From positions 1 to 64,000 of the forward strand of contig JBBQPZ010000004.1 in assembly GCA_038216655.1 (NCBI GenBank): DNA of 64,000 nt, read 5' to 3'. A model generated the notes under the pieces. The model saw nothing but the letters and a program-made list of their open reading frames with translations. It did not search any database and had not been told where the DNA came from. The position numbers and the translations under genes are program-made. Shown here one piece after another: positions 6,839-14,857 of the stretch. Positions within the stretch are counted from its first letter, which is position 1, and each line of letters begins with the position of its first letter. Source of the stretch: JAFDWR01 sp038216655. GTDB taxonomy: Bacteria > Armatimonadota > Fimbriimonadia > Fimbriimonadales > Fimbriimonadaceae.

Positions 6839-8486
6839 CGTCGTTAATCTCTACCTTGTTGCGATCGGGCGCCAAGATGTCCTTGGCCAATTGTTCGAGG
6901 CGAGCCCCTTCTGCGGGCAATTCTACCGCCGATACGTCCTGAGCCGCCTTGGGGGCATTACTGACGACAAAGGTGGTGGTCCAGCCAGGTCCAGCAACTT
7001 GATCGACAAATGTTTGTAAATAAGTTTGCCGAGCCGGTTTTTCGAGGATCCAGTCGAGGTCGATCTTTCGCATGAAGCGAACTTCGATCTGCTTGTCAAG
7101 CACCGCTCCGGCCTCAGCATCCGCAAGTTTCCTGAAGATCGTCGTCGATTCAGGCAACGCGGCTACGACCTGACGCCAGATTGCGATCGCTTCGTCAAGC
7201 TTCGCGTCTCCGGTCGAGGGCGGGGCCTCGACGACCGCCCTGGCGGCCAGCTTGGGCTTGGGCTCGTCCGCGGCACCACCCTCGGCCATCACTAGCTTAA
7301 CCGGCGGTGCTGGTTCGGCTTTAGGCTTCGGCTGGGGCACCGGGCGCGATGTCGTCGGTGCGACATTCGCGGCGGGAGCCGCTTTTACGACTTGCGGGTT
7401 CCCTTGCGTCGCGATGCGGACCAACTCGGACTCCAGCCAGACGCGCGGCAGCGAGATGTCCCGAATGACCCGGTGCGCCTCACTGAGGGCCGAGCGGAGC
7501 GCCAAGAGCCGCTCGCGGCCCAGTTGCGCCGCGGTTTCGTGGAGCACCGCTTCCTGGGCCGCGTCCGCGGAGGACACGGAGTCCACGTCATAGGCAGCCC
7601 GGGTGAGATCCGAGAGGCGATATAAGAGCGACTCAATGATCGAACGGGGATCGCGCCCGAGCCGGGAGACCTCGGCGAGGAGGTTCAAAATCTTCGGAAC
7701 GTCCTGAGACCGCATCGCGAGCAGGAGACCGTCGACGATCTCGTCGGCGATCAGGCCGAGCTGATCGTAAATCTGTTTGAGGGTGATCTTCCCTTCTTCC
7801 GAAGTGATGATCGCCTGCTCAAGGAGGGTCAGCGCGTCGCGGTAGCCGCCGTCGGCCATCCGGGCAATCGCGGTGAGGGCCGCAGGCTCAATCTCGACGC
7901 CTTCCCCGTCGGCAACGTACTTGAGCCGTCCGACAAGATCGGCCATCGAGGCGCGATGGAACTCGTGCTTCTGGCACCGTGAGCGGATCGTCGCGGGGAC
8001 CTTGTTGTATTCGGTCGTGGCGAGGATAAAGATGACGTGGGGAGGCGGTTCCTCGATCGTCTTCAGAAGCGCGTCAAACGCCTGCCTTGAAAGGTCGTGG
8101 ACCTCGTCGATGATAAACACCTTATACCGGGCCATCATCGGCTGGTATTCGACAACTTCAACGATCTTCTCGCGGATCTCGTCGACGCCGGCCTCGCTCG
8201 CCGCGTCCATCTCAAGGACGTCGACGCAATTTCCAAGCGTGATGGCGCGGCAGATTTCGCACGTGTTATCGGGAGTTGGCGTGGGGCCTTGCTCGCAGCA
8301 AAGTGCCTTGGCAAGCAGTCTGGCCGTAGAGGTCTTACCCGTGCCGCGGGGGCCGGTGAAGAGGTAGGCGTGAGCGATACGGCCGGTGGAGATGCCGTTT
8401 TGCAGCGTCCGGATGACGTGCTCTTGCCCGATGAGGTCGCCAAAGGTCTGGCTCCGATATTTGCGGTAGAGCGAGAGGTAGGCCAC
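6825..8486 (-). CDS. dnaX: DNA polymerase III subunit gamma/tau
   Basis: Clamp-loader ATPase of the replisome. The start is taken as the GTG at 8486, giving the family-typical AYLSLYRKYR N-terminus and 553 aa. An in-frame ATG at 8540 exists but lies inside the SRP RNA gene. Walker A GPRGTGKT is at residues 45-52. The zinc site has Cys63/64 with Cys76 and Cys79. Walker B VFIIDEVHDLS and the arginine-finger motif (TIRSRCQ) follow. A Pro/Ala-rich linker near residue 375 precedes a tau-like C-terminal domain, so the full-length product corresponds to tau. I see no obvious A- or T-rich slippery site that would yield gamma. Confidence 0.95.
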   Translation of the reverse strand: MAYLSLYRKYRSQTFGDLIGQEHVIRTLQNGISTGRIAHAYLFTGPRGTGKTSTARLLAKALCCEQGPTPTPDNTCEICRAITLGNCVDVLEMDAASEAGVDEIREKIVEVVEYQPMMARYKVFIIDEVHDLSRQAFDALLKTIEEPPPHVIFILATTEYNKVPATIRSRCQKHEFHRASMADLVGRLKYVADGEGVEIEPAALTAIARMADGGYRDALTLLEQAIITSEEGKITLKQIYDQLGLIADEIVDGLLLAMRSQDVPKILNLLAEVSRLGRDPRSIIESLLYRLSDLTRAAYDVDSVSSADAAQEAVLHETAAQLGRERLLALRSALSEAHRVIRDISLPRVWLESELVRIATQGNPQVVKAAPAANVAPTTSRPVPQPKPKAEPAPPVKLVMAEGGAADEPKPKLAARAVVEAPPSTGDAKLDEAIAIWRQVVAALPESTTIFRKLADAEAGAVLDKQIEVRFMRKIDLDWILEKPARQTYLQTFVDQVAGPGWTTTFVVSNAPKAAQDVSAVELPAEGARLEQLAKDILAPDRNKVEINDDETS

Positions 8487-8520
8487 GGTCTTCGATGGGG
8501 AGTTGTCGCGAAGTCGAGCG

Positions 8521-8612
8521 CCGGGAAACATGCATCGCACAGAGAACCGATTTACCGCTGCTCGCTTCCGCGCCTGACGGGGTTCACCAGCCTGCTGCCG
8601 CGCCGTTCCCGG
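8521..8612 (-). ncRNA. ffs: Signal recognition particle RNA (small bacterial / 4.5S type)
   Basis: On the minus strand the core GUGAACCCCGUCAGGCGCGG is followed by AAGCGAGCAGCGGUAA. This matches the conserved SRP helix 8: symmetric loop, GGAA tetraloop and asymmetric AGCAGC side. The ends CCGGGAAC (8605-8612) and GUUUCCCGG (8521-8529) pair to close a roughly 92-nt hairpin. Location directly upstream of dnaX is common for this gene in bacteria. The exact 5' and 3' ends are estimated from pairing only. It is transcribed in the same direction as dnaX, and the dnaX GTG lies 35 nt beyond its 3' end. Confidence 0.85.
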
Positions 8613-8636
8613 CGGGCCGCCTCAGGGCGGCCCGCC
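8611..8636. terminator. GC hairpin between the TPR gene and ffs
   Basis: Perfect 11-bp stem GGCGGGCCGCC / GGCGGCCCGCC with a 4-nt loop. No U-tract follows on either strand, so a canonical intrinsic terminator is doubtful. It could shape the 5' side of the SRP transcript or be a short palindromic repeat. A similar GGCCCGCC stem forms the terminator at 32382. Confidence 0.4.
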
Positions 8637-8661
8637 TAGGGCGCTCGGCCTTCGTTGTACC

Positions 8662-10053
8662 TTACTTACCGCCGCCGCGGAGAGCCGGTACGTCGATGAG
8701 AACATCATCGGTGACTTGGTTGCCCTTTCCGATCTCGCGGTAGTTCGCCGTCTTGACCACGGGCATCTTGACGCCGTCCGCCCAGTCACCCATACGCAGG
8801 ATCTGATCTCGTGAGATCTCTAACGTCGCGAACACAACCCTCTCTCCCGGACGAACTGAGGTGTTCAAGAAGTTGGCATCGGTCATGCCTTCCCCGTTCC
8901 ACCCGAACTTGTCCTGGATGTGAGGCGGAGCAACCCGCGCCGAGTAGTAAAACTCGAGAACGTAGTCCTTCTTCGTGAAGGGATACATTGTCGGGTCCCG
9001 ACTCATGTCGACCTTCTTATTGAACCGGCGGTTGCGGACGAACAGCTCGTCCTGCATGAATGTTGTGTCGCGAGGAGGATCGAGGTTGATCGAATCCTCA
9101 AGGTCCCACTGCATTCCACCCGGCACGGCGTGCGGGAAGTCCTTGTCCCGCAGAATGATTCGGATGCGGGTGCCGACGGGCAGCACGTTCCAAGTTCCTT
9201 CGAAGCGGAGAACCTTCGGTTCAACTACCGACGCCTTGACGCTGAAGCCCACGTCAAAGGGAGGCTTCGTGTCGTAGTTACCGGTCGCATACCAGTTCTC
9301 GGCCTTGCCCTTTTCGGTGTTCTGCGCGAACCAGCCACGCTGACCCATGCGAACCAGGGCGGTATCGAGGTTCCCCACGATGGTGTCGCGGTTCTGGTGG
9401 TTCTGGAATTCTCGACTCTGCTGCCAACGGTCTTCCGCCTCATCCGAGAGCTTATAAAGGAGCTCGAGTGACTTGTCGATTTGACCGTTGCGCTGGTAGG
9501 CCCAGATCAACAGGTTCCGGCGAGCCGGCTGGATGTCGTCCCGCTTGTGAGCTTCCTCGAACCACTTGACCGCCTTCGGGAAGTCGTCCTGAACCTTGTG
9601 GTACCACATCCAACCCGTCTCGAAGAACATCTCGTAGGTGTTCGGGTTCTGAAGGGCGCCTTCCTTTCCAAGCGCAAGCGCAGAAGGAATGTACCGGCGG
9701 TCAGAGCGCTGCTCCTCGTCGGTGAAGTTGTAGCCGATGTGCCACATTCCCGTCGCGTAAATGTCGATCTGCTTGGGATCGAGAATCGTACACAACCGGA
9801 TGATGGGAAGCACCGCGTCGTAGTTGCCGTCGTCGAAGAATCCATCCGCACGCACCCAGAGGATGCCCGCGAGGAACTCTCGGAAGCCAAACAGCGACAG
9901 AAATATCTGATCCGGCGCAAGCTGGCTGATCACGTTGCCGTGACCCGGCGAGTAATCCTTCCGCCAACGCGGAAAGATGAAGCCGGCGTGCAAGATGCCC
10001 TGGGCGATCCCAAGGACCAGCATCGCGGCAATAAGCTTCTGGTTTCGTTTCAT
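8662..10053 (-). CDS. Membrane-anchored TPR-like protein of an ABC-2 transporter operon
   Basis: A 463-aa protein I do not recognise as a named family. An N-terminal membrane anchor or signal (residues 7-28, LIAAMLVLGIAQGILHAGFIF) is followed by a helical repeat region (about 60-220) with TPR-like spacing: YDAVLPIIRLCTILDP, then FPKAVKWFEEAHKRD, then QIDKSLELLYKLSDEAEDRW. The C-terminal half (about 255-460) is beta-rich. It is the third gene after an ABC ATPase and permease, 3 nt from the permease stop, so it probably assembles with or supports that transporter on the outer face of the membrane. Substrate unknown. Confidence 0.7.
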   Translation of the reverse strand: MKRNQKLIAAMLVLGIAQGILHAGFIFPRWRKDYSPGHGNVISQLAPDQIFLSLFGFREFLAGILWVRADGFFDDGNYDAVLPIIRLCTILDPKQIDIYATGMWHIGYNFTDEEQRSDRRYIPSALALGKEGALQNPNTYEMFFETGWMWYHKVQDDFPKAVKWFEEAHKRDDIQPARRNLLIWAYQRNGQIDKSLELLYKLSDEAEDRWQQSREFQNHQNRDTIVGNLDTALVRMGQRGWFAQNTEKGKAENWYATGNYDTKPPFDVGFSVKASVVEPKVLRFEGTWNVLPVGTRIRIILRDKDFPHAVPGGMQWDLEDSINLDPPRDTTFMQDELFVRNRRFNKKVDMSRDPTMYPFTKKDYVLEFYYSARVAPPHIQDKFGWNGEGMTDANFLNTSVRPGERVVFATLEISRDQILRMGDWADGVKMPVVKTANYREIGKGNQVTDDVLIDVPALRGGGK

Positions 10054-10056
10054 CCG

Positions 10057-10842
10057 TTAGACCTCTCTTCGATCGAAGATGAGAATGCCGGCGATGAGAA
10101 GGATCGTCATGTACAGAATCCCGTAGCCGGTGATCTGTAAGTAATAAACCGTCTCGTTGCGGATGACCGTTCCCGGGTTAATGATCGGATTCTTCGTGTC
10201 GTAGTTCGCGAAGTTCGGGAGCAACGTGGTCACGAACTGGGCAACCTTCTGCATCACTGGATTCTGGTTGTTGGCGGAGATCGTGTCGTACAGAGGGTTC
10301 AACACGGTGCCGACGAGCCAGAGGCCGATCGAGATGAAGAAGTTCACCAGAGGCGTCGTGAACGTCGAGAAGAAGATCGCGACGGACGCGAGCAGGCTCA
10401 TCTCCACAAAGTAGAGGAGCGACTGCCGACCAAGCTCGAACAGCTTGTCCATGCCCGGATGGCGGAACACGTAGAACAACGCGATCATGACGACCGACAT
10501 GAGGCCGATCATCATCGCGAGAGCGAGAACCGCGCCGAAGAACTTGCCGACCAAGAACTGCCAGCGTTGGACCGGCTTGCACAAGATCGTGTAGATCGTT
10601 CGTCGCTCGATCTCGTTCGGGATCATGTAGACGGTCAGGATGATGGCAATGAGCGCGCTCGTGAAGCGGAGCACAAAGAACATCGTCGAGATCATCGTGC
10701 TCGTCTCGGATCGAGCCGACAGCACACTGAGGGACGGGACGATGCTAAGGAGCAGCACCCCGATCATGAGGATGACGAGCAAAACACGTCGGCGAATCGC
10801 TTCGCCTACGGTCGTGGTCGCGATGGCATAAACGGCGTTCAC
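10057..10842 (-). CDS. ABC-2 type transporter permease
   Basis: A 261-aa protein with six predicted membrane segments, near residues 20-40, 57-77, 100-128, 145-165, 167-187 and 235-255. The pattern ERRTIYTILCKPVQRWQFLVGKF after the second segment is typical of NatB/GldF-like ABC-2 permeases. A soluble loop (about 190-232) precedes the last helix. The start ATG overlaps the stop of the ATPase gene as ATGA. Direction of transport (export is usual for the family) and substrate cannot be read from the sequence. Confidence 0.88.
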   Translation of the reverse strand: MNAVYAIATTTVGEAIRRRVLLVILMIGVLLLSIVPSLSVLSARSETSTMISTMFFVLRFTSALIAIILTVYMIPNEIERRTIYTILCKPVQRWQFLVGKFFGAVLALAMMIGLMSVVMIALFYVFRHPGMDKLFELGRQSLLYFVEMSLLASVAIFFSTFTTPLVNFFISIGLWLVGTVLNPLYDTISANNQNPVMQKVAQFVTTLLPNFANYDTKNPIINPGTVIRNETVYYLQITGYGILYMTILLIAGILIFDRREV

Positions 10843-11759
10843 TTGGCAGGCTCCTTCTTGCTGACGGTCTCAATGAAGAGGTCTTCCAACCGGCGGCGGC
10901 GCGGGACGACACTGACGATACTTCCCTTCGAGGATCGAACGGAGTCGAGCAGCGCGTTCAAATCGTGCTCTTCCGACATATCGACGATGAGTCGATCGCC
11001 GTGGAACGAAGTGATGGCTTCGGGGATCTTGACCGTGTCGGCAAACTCGCGAGTCAGGCCATCGGCGATGACTTCGACGCGACCTCCCTTGAGCAAGTCC
11101 TCGAGGCGCCCTTGCGACTTAATCTTGCCCTTATCGATGATGGCGACGCGATCGCAGATGCGCTCGACTTCGCTCAACTCGTGACTGGAAATGAAGACCG
11201 TTCGGCCCTCGTCCCGGAACTGGAGGATCAAGTCGCGAATCTCGGTGTGCGCGATCGGGTCGAGACCACCGGTCGGCTCGTCGAGGAACAACAGCTTCGG
11301 ATCGTTGATCAGGCTTTGGGCCAGACCGATACGCTGCTGCATACCCTTCGAGTATTGCGAGATCGTCTTGCTCTTGTCTCCGGCGAGGTTCACCTTTTCG
11401 AGCAGAGCCTCGAACTTGGCATCGTCGCGGATATGGAAGAGAGACCCGTAGAAACGGAGGATCTCCATTCCGGTCATGTGCTCGTAGTAGTACGGCCGCT
11501 CCGGTAGGTAGGAAATGACCTTGTGAACATCCATGTCTCCGATTTCGCGACCGAGGACATAGCCCTCGCCGGAAGTCGGATAGATGATGCCAAGGAGCAT
11601 CTTGATCGTCGTCGTCTTTCCCGCGCCGTTAGGCCCGAGAAAACCGAAGATTTCCCCTTCCTCGACTTCGAGGTTAAGGTCATCGACTACGTTTACCTTT
11701 CCGTGCAGACGTGAACGATAAGTTTTTGTAAGATTCCGGGTTTCGATGGCGGCGGCCAA
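10839..11759 (-). CDS. ABC transporter ATP-binding protein (ABC-2 partner)
   Basis: About 306 aa. Walker A GPNGAGKTT, Q-loop region YLPERP, signature YSKGMQQR, Walker B LLFLDEP and the H-loop SSHELSE are all intact. An extra C-terminal region of about 80 aa (REFADTVKIPEAITSF...) resembles the regulatory tail of NatA/GldA-type ATPases. Start is uncertain: the TTG at 11759 has an AGGAGG SD 10 nt upstream, while a GTG three codons earlier lies too close to it, and the open frame continues to 11855. First gene of the ATPase-permease-TPR operon. Confidence 0.9.
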   Translation of the reverse strand: MAAAIETRNLTKTYRSRLHGKVNVVDDLNLEVEEGEIFGFLGPNGAGKTTTIKMLLGIIYPTSGEGYVLGREIGDMDVHKVISYLPERPYYYEHMTGMEILRFYGSLFHIRDDAKFEALLEKVNLAGDKSKTISQYSKGMQQRIGLAQSLINDPKLLFLDEPTGGLDPIAHTEIRDLILQFRDEGRTVFISSHELSEVERICDRVAIIDKGKIKSQGRLEDLLKGGRVEVIADGLTREFADTVKIPEAITSFHGDRLIVDMSEEHDLNALLDSVRSSKGSIVSVVPRRRRLEDLFIETVSKKEPAK

Positions 11760-11974
11760 AGGCTGCACACCTCCTGGGGAGATAAAGTCGGGCGGATTAT
11801 ACCGCGAGGGGCTCGCAAGCGCATCCGCTCCTTCACCCCAACAGCAGTAAGACAAATTCGGTGCCGGAATGGGGTGGTTTTCTTAGGTTTGGGACAAGTA
11901 CTAGCCTTCTTGCGTCGAACACCGCAACAAGGATGCTGGTTGTTTATCTGTATTCGACGTAAAACTTAATCTAA

Positions 11975-12089
11975 CAAACCAAGGGGCCGAAGTGCTCGCG
12001 GCGAGAAATCGCTTGATGAAGTGCGAGGTCTTGGTGGAAGCCTTGTGGGAACGTGCTTTGCTCTCCTTTCAACGTTCCCACATTTTTTT
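11975..12089 (+). ncRNA. Candidate small RNA or terminated leader with intrinsic terminator
   Basis: The stretch CCAAGGGGCC ... GGTCTTGG can close a domain containing GCTCGC/GCGAGG. It is followed at 12044-12089 by an excellent intrinsic terminator: stem TGTGGGAACGT / ACGTTCCCACA, 17-nt loop, then seven T. No open frame lies upstream on this strand, and mgtE begins about 370 nt later. The transcript is therefore either an independent small RNA or a prematurely terminated long leader. I could not match it to 6S, T-box or a known riboswitch. Confidence 0.45.
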
Positions 12090-12198
12090 ACCTGAAATTT
12101 CTTGAAAGTTTGGGGAGGCGGATCGTTTGGGCGTTCGGGCGCTGAAGGTTTCGAACTTGATTCTTGGAACGACCCTACAAATCCACACACCCAAGCCC

Positions 12199-12222
12199 CC
12201 GAACCTCCGAACCTCCGAACCA
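12199..12222. repeat. Short direct repeat (CCGAACCT)3
   Basis: Three near-perfect 8-bp units in the long non-coding gap 11760-12459. Similar GGTTCGGAGG/GTTCGGTGG motifs occur at about 36295-36325 in another intergenic gap. Confidence 0.5.
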
Positions 12223-12289
12223 AGAAGGGTAATCTTTCTTACGCGTTCGGGCCGACAGCATCACTGCTCGGCGGTCTTCGCACTCACAA

Positions 12290-12459
12290 AACAATGTCTA
12301 CCGATGGCAGTCACCGTATGGCTAGTCATCGGGGGTTCGCCACCGTGCGTCGACCCTCCGCTTCGACTCTGTAAGTAAGTCGATGCGCCGGGCTCACACC
12401 TGGCGCACGTACCTCCGTTGGCCCAAGACCAGGGCCTGGGCCCGCAAGAGGAGGTTCCG
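12290..12459 (+). promoter_or_regulatory. Structured 5' leader of mgtE (possible riboswitch)
   Basis: Consecutive hairpins can be drawn: CCGATG...CATCGG (about 12301-12332), GGGGGTT...GACCCTCC (about 12331-12359), TGCGCC...GGCGCA (about 12384-12407) and GGCCC...GGGCC just before the SD AGGAGG (12449-12454). Mg2+ transporter genes are often controlled by M-box RNAs. I do not see the M-box consensus core, so this is offered only as a structured leader of unknown class. Confidence 0.35.
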
Positions 12460-13845
12460 ATGACGGCAGAAATCCGCCTCGATGTTGGCGAGCGACTTCG
12501 TGTCGCGCTACGCCAACCATATGCACAAGGTGGGGGAGCGGCGCTGACCGCCGCCCTTGCTAGGCTCCATATTGCCGACCTCGCCGAGGCGATGCGCAAT
12601 CTTGCGCCTCCCGAAGGCCTCGCGATATTCAACTGGCTCGACAACGAGCGGGCTTCCGACCTGCTCAGCGAACTCGAACCGGACCTCGTGCGCTACCTAC
12701 TCGATAACGCGCCCCCGCTCCGCATCGCGGAGCTCCTCGAACTCATGGAAGTCGACGACGTCGTCGACGTCGTTGAAGAAGCATCTCCAGAGCAGGCGGA
12801 GGAGATGCTCGGACACCTCGCCCGGCGCTCGCCCGAGGATGCGGATGAGGTCCGAGATGCCCTCGCGTATCCCGACGGCACCGCCGGTCGCTTGATGACC
12901 GATGCCTTCCTGTCAGTCTCGCCGGACTCCACCGTGAGCCAGACGCTGATGCGAATCCGTGCCTCAGCATCTGAGATCGAAACCCTGACCGACATCTACG
13001 TTCAGGCCGACCCATCGGTGGAAGGTCCCCTGCTCGGGGTCCTTTCCCTTCGTGACCTCATCCTTGCCAACCCGCGCCAAATGATGCGGGAAATCATGGT
13101 CGATGAGCCGGTTACCTGCACCGTCGATGCAGACCAAAGTGAAGCCGCTCGAGAGATCGCCAAATACGATCTCTACGCGCTCCCCATCCTTGACCACCGA
13201 GGCTACATGGTGGGGATCGTCACCGTTGATGACATGATCGACGTCTTGATCGAGGAGTTCAATGAGGACTACCTCAAACTCGTCGGCTCGGACGCGGAAG
13301 AGATGGATCGTCGTAGCCCCCTGCAAGTCGCGCGACTTAGACTGCCCTGGCTGCTGGGCACGATGGGGATCGAGTTGTTCGCGGGCGTGGTCATCGCCCA
13401 CTTCGCCAACGTGCTGAAGGAGGTGGTATTGCTCGCCTCGTTCATGCCCGTCATCTCCGCGATTTCAGGCAATGTCGGGCTTCAGGCCGCCGCGATCGTA
13501 GTTCGCGGGCTGGATACCGGTCACGTGAAAATGAACCGCTGGGCGCGGGCAGTGAGCAAGGAGCTGACGGCCTCGCTCATCATGGCGACAGTCTGCGGCA
13601 TCGTGCTCGGCCTCGTCGCCGTAGGTTGGTCCGGCAAAGCGTCGTTTGGCGTGGTGATCGGCGGCGCTATGACCTGTTCGATGCTCACGGCAGGGTTCCT
13701 TGGCACGGTCGTGCCGATGCTCTCCAAACGAGCCGGCTTCGACCCGGCAGCGTCGGCGGGGCCATTCGAAACCGCGTTCCAAGACGTCATCGGCTTCGCG
13801 GTGTTCCTGTGGCTCGCCTCGATGCTGATGCACTGGCTTAAGTAG
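12460..13845 (+). CDS. mgtE: Magnesium transporter MgtE
   Basis: A 461-aa Mg2+ channel of the MgtE/SLC41 family. The N-terminal superhelical domain (about 25-140) contains LLELMEVDDVVDVVEEASPEQAEEML. A CBS pair (about 145-265) includes RLMTDAFLSVSPDSTVSQTL and DEPVTCTVDADQSEAAREIAKYDLYALPI (split here by the domain turn). Five membrane segments follow, from about residue 295. The pore motif region ISGNVGLQAAAIVVRGL and the last segment's FQDVIGF are recognisable. The ATG at 12460 is preceded by AGGAGG; a TTG at 12418 would add residues encoded by the hairpin region and is less likely. Confidence 0.95.
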   Translation: MTAEIRLDVGERLRVALRQPYAQGGGAALTAALARLHIADLAEAMRNLAPPEGLAIFNWLDNERASDLLSELEPDLVRYLLDNAPPLRIAELLELMEVDDVVDVVEEASPEQAEEMLGHLARRSPEDADEVRDALAYPDGTAGRLMTDAFLSVSPDSTVSQTLMRIRASASEIETLTDIYVQADPSVEGPLLGVLSLRDLILANPRQMMREIMVDEPVTCTVDADQSEAAREIAKYDLYALPILDHRGYMVGIVTVDDMIDVLIEEFNEDYLKLVGSDAEEMDRRSPLQVARLRLPWLLGTMGIELFAGVVIAHFANVLKEVVLLASFMPVISAISGNVGLQAAAIVVRGLDTGHVKMNRWARAVSKELTASLIMATVCGIVLGLVAVGWSGKASFGVVIGGAMTCSMLTAGFLGTVVPMLSKRAGFDPAASAGPFETAFQDVIGFAVFLWLASMLMHWLK

Positions 13846-13866
13846 TCGGAGTCTGAGTCTGAGTGA

Positions 13867-13984
13867 TTGTCATCCCGAAGGATGTTTGTGCCGAGGGATC
13901 TGCCTGTAGTCGCCGAGTGTTTGTATAAGCAATCGTTACTTCCTGTCAGGCCTCGATGTCGCCAGGGCTCGCTCGGAATGACAA
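13867..13984. repeat. 'GTCATTCCGAG' palindromic element, copy A (inverted orientation)
   Basis: A 118-bp element with inverted ends: starts TTGTCATCCCGAAGGATG and ends GGGCTCGCTCGGAATGACAA. It is the reverse orientation of copies at 19889 and 42453. The inner sequence CGCCGAGTGT is shared in part with the others. It sits between mgtE and the convergent nitrilase gene. Confidence 0.75.
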
Positions 13985-14004
13985 AAACTCCAACCAACTC
14001 AGGC

Positions 14005-14040
14005 TCAGACTCAGACTCAGACTCAGACTCAGACTCAGAC
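14005..14040. repeat. Hexanucleotide microsatellite (TCAGAC)6
   Basis: Six perfect units, with imperfect CTCAGG sequence to the left and related GAGTCTGAGT at 13850-13864. The last base of the array is the last base of the nitrilase stop codon, so loss or gain of units could affect that 3' end. Confidence 0.9.
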
Positions 14041-14852
14041 TATTCCGAAATTGTGCCGTACAGCTCGGGCCGACGCGACTCAAATACCGTCGTCTCGTGC
14101 TTGCCGGGGATCGTAACGATCCGCTTAACCCGCGCCGACTCCATATCGATATCCGCGACGAGCACCGCCTCGCCCTCTCCAGCATGGGCGAGGATCTTGC
14201 CCGAAGGGTCGATGATCTTGCTCAGTCCGATGAAGTGAAATCCGTTCTCGTCGCCGGTACGGTCGCATGACGCGAGGAAGACCCGGTTCTCGACCGCCCG
14301 TGCAGGCGCGAGCAAGTCTGCGCTCACCTGCGCCCCGTTCGGCCAGTTAGTTGGAAGCACAATGAGCTCGGCACCCTTCAGCGCAAGAACGCGCGCGCCC
14401 TCGGGAGCCCGCAAATCGAAACAGATCAGGATGCCGATCTTGCCCAGCGCGGTATCGAAGACCTCCAGCTCGGTCCCCGGGGTCACGAAGTGATCCAGCC
14501 CAAGCTCCGGCAGGTGCGTCTTGCGGTAGAAGCGGCGCGGCTCGTTGGGGGCAAAGAGCGACGCCGTGTTGGAAATCCCCTCAGCCAGCGCCTCGGCGTA
14601 GCCGACCACGATATGCACGCCAAGGCGGTCCGCGGCCTCCTGCAGGGCGTCCAGGACCGGAGAATGGGGGTCAAGGGCGATGGCGCACGCAGCCTCCCGC
14701 GTGCTCACGCAGTAGCCGGTGAGATAGGCCTCGGGAAACACGACAAGCTCTACATGCCCGGCGGCAAGTGCCTCCAGGTGCACGAGGGCGTTGCGTAGGT
14801 TGGCTTCGGGGTCGTTAAAGACGACGTTGGTTTGAACGCAGGCGAGTCGCAT
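14040..14852 (-). CDS. Carbon-nitrogen hydrolase (nitrilase superfamily)
   Basis: A 270-aa amidase of the nitrilase superfamily with the full catalytic set: Glu41 in FPEAYLTGY, Lys111 in FYRKTHLPELG and Cys144 in ILICFDLRAPEG. A second glutamate follows the cysteine as usual. Substrate cannot be told; the set could fit an omega-amidase or N-carbamoyl-amino-acid or polyamine amidase. The gene is 5 nt downstream of hom on the same strand, so likely co-transcribed. Its stop codon touches the (TCAGAC)6 array. Confidence 0.88.
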   Translation of the reverse strand: MRLACVQTNVVFNDPEANLRNALVHLEALAAGHVELVVFPEAYLTGYCVSTREAACAIALDPHSPVLDALQEAADRLGVHIVVGYAEALAEGISNTASLFAPNEPRRFYRKTHLPELGLDHFVTPGTELEVFDTALGKIGILICFDLRAPEGARVLALKGAELIVLPTNWPNGAQVSADLLAPARAVENRVFLASCDRTGDENGFHFIGLSKIIDPSGKILAHAGEGEAVLVADIDMESARVKRIVTIPGKHETTVFESRRPELYGTISE

Positions 14853-14857
14853 ACTTC

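Noticed and set aside
8487..8540. Upstream ATG extension of dnaX
   Set aside because: Added residues are unlike DnaX and overlap the SRP RNA; the GTG at 8486 gives the family-typical N-terminus.
12290..12459. M-box (ykoK) Mg2+ riboswitch upstream of mgtE
   Set aside because: Hairpins exist but the M-box core sequences are not visible; kept only as an unclassified structured leader.
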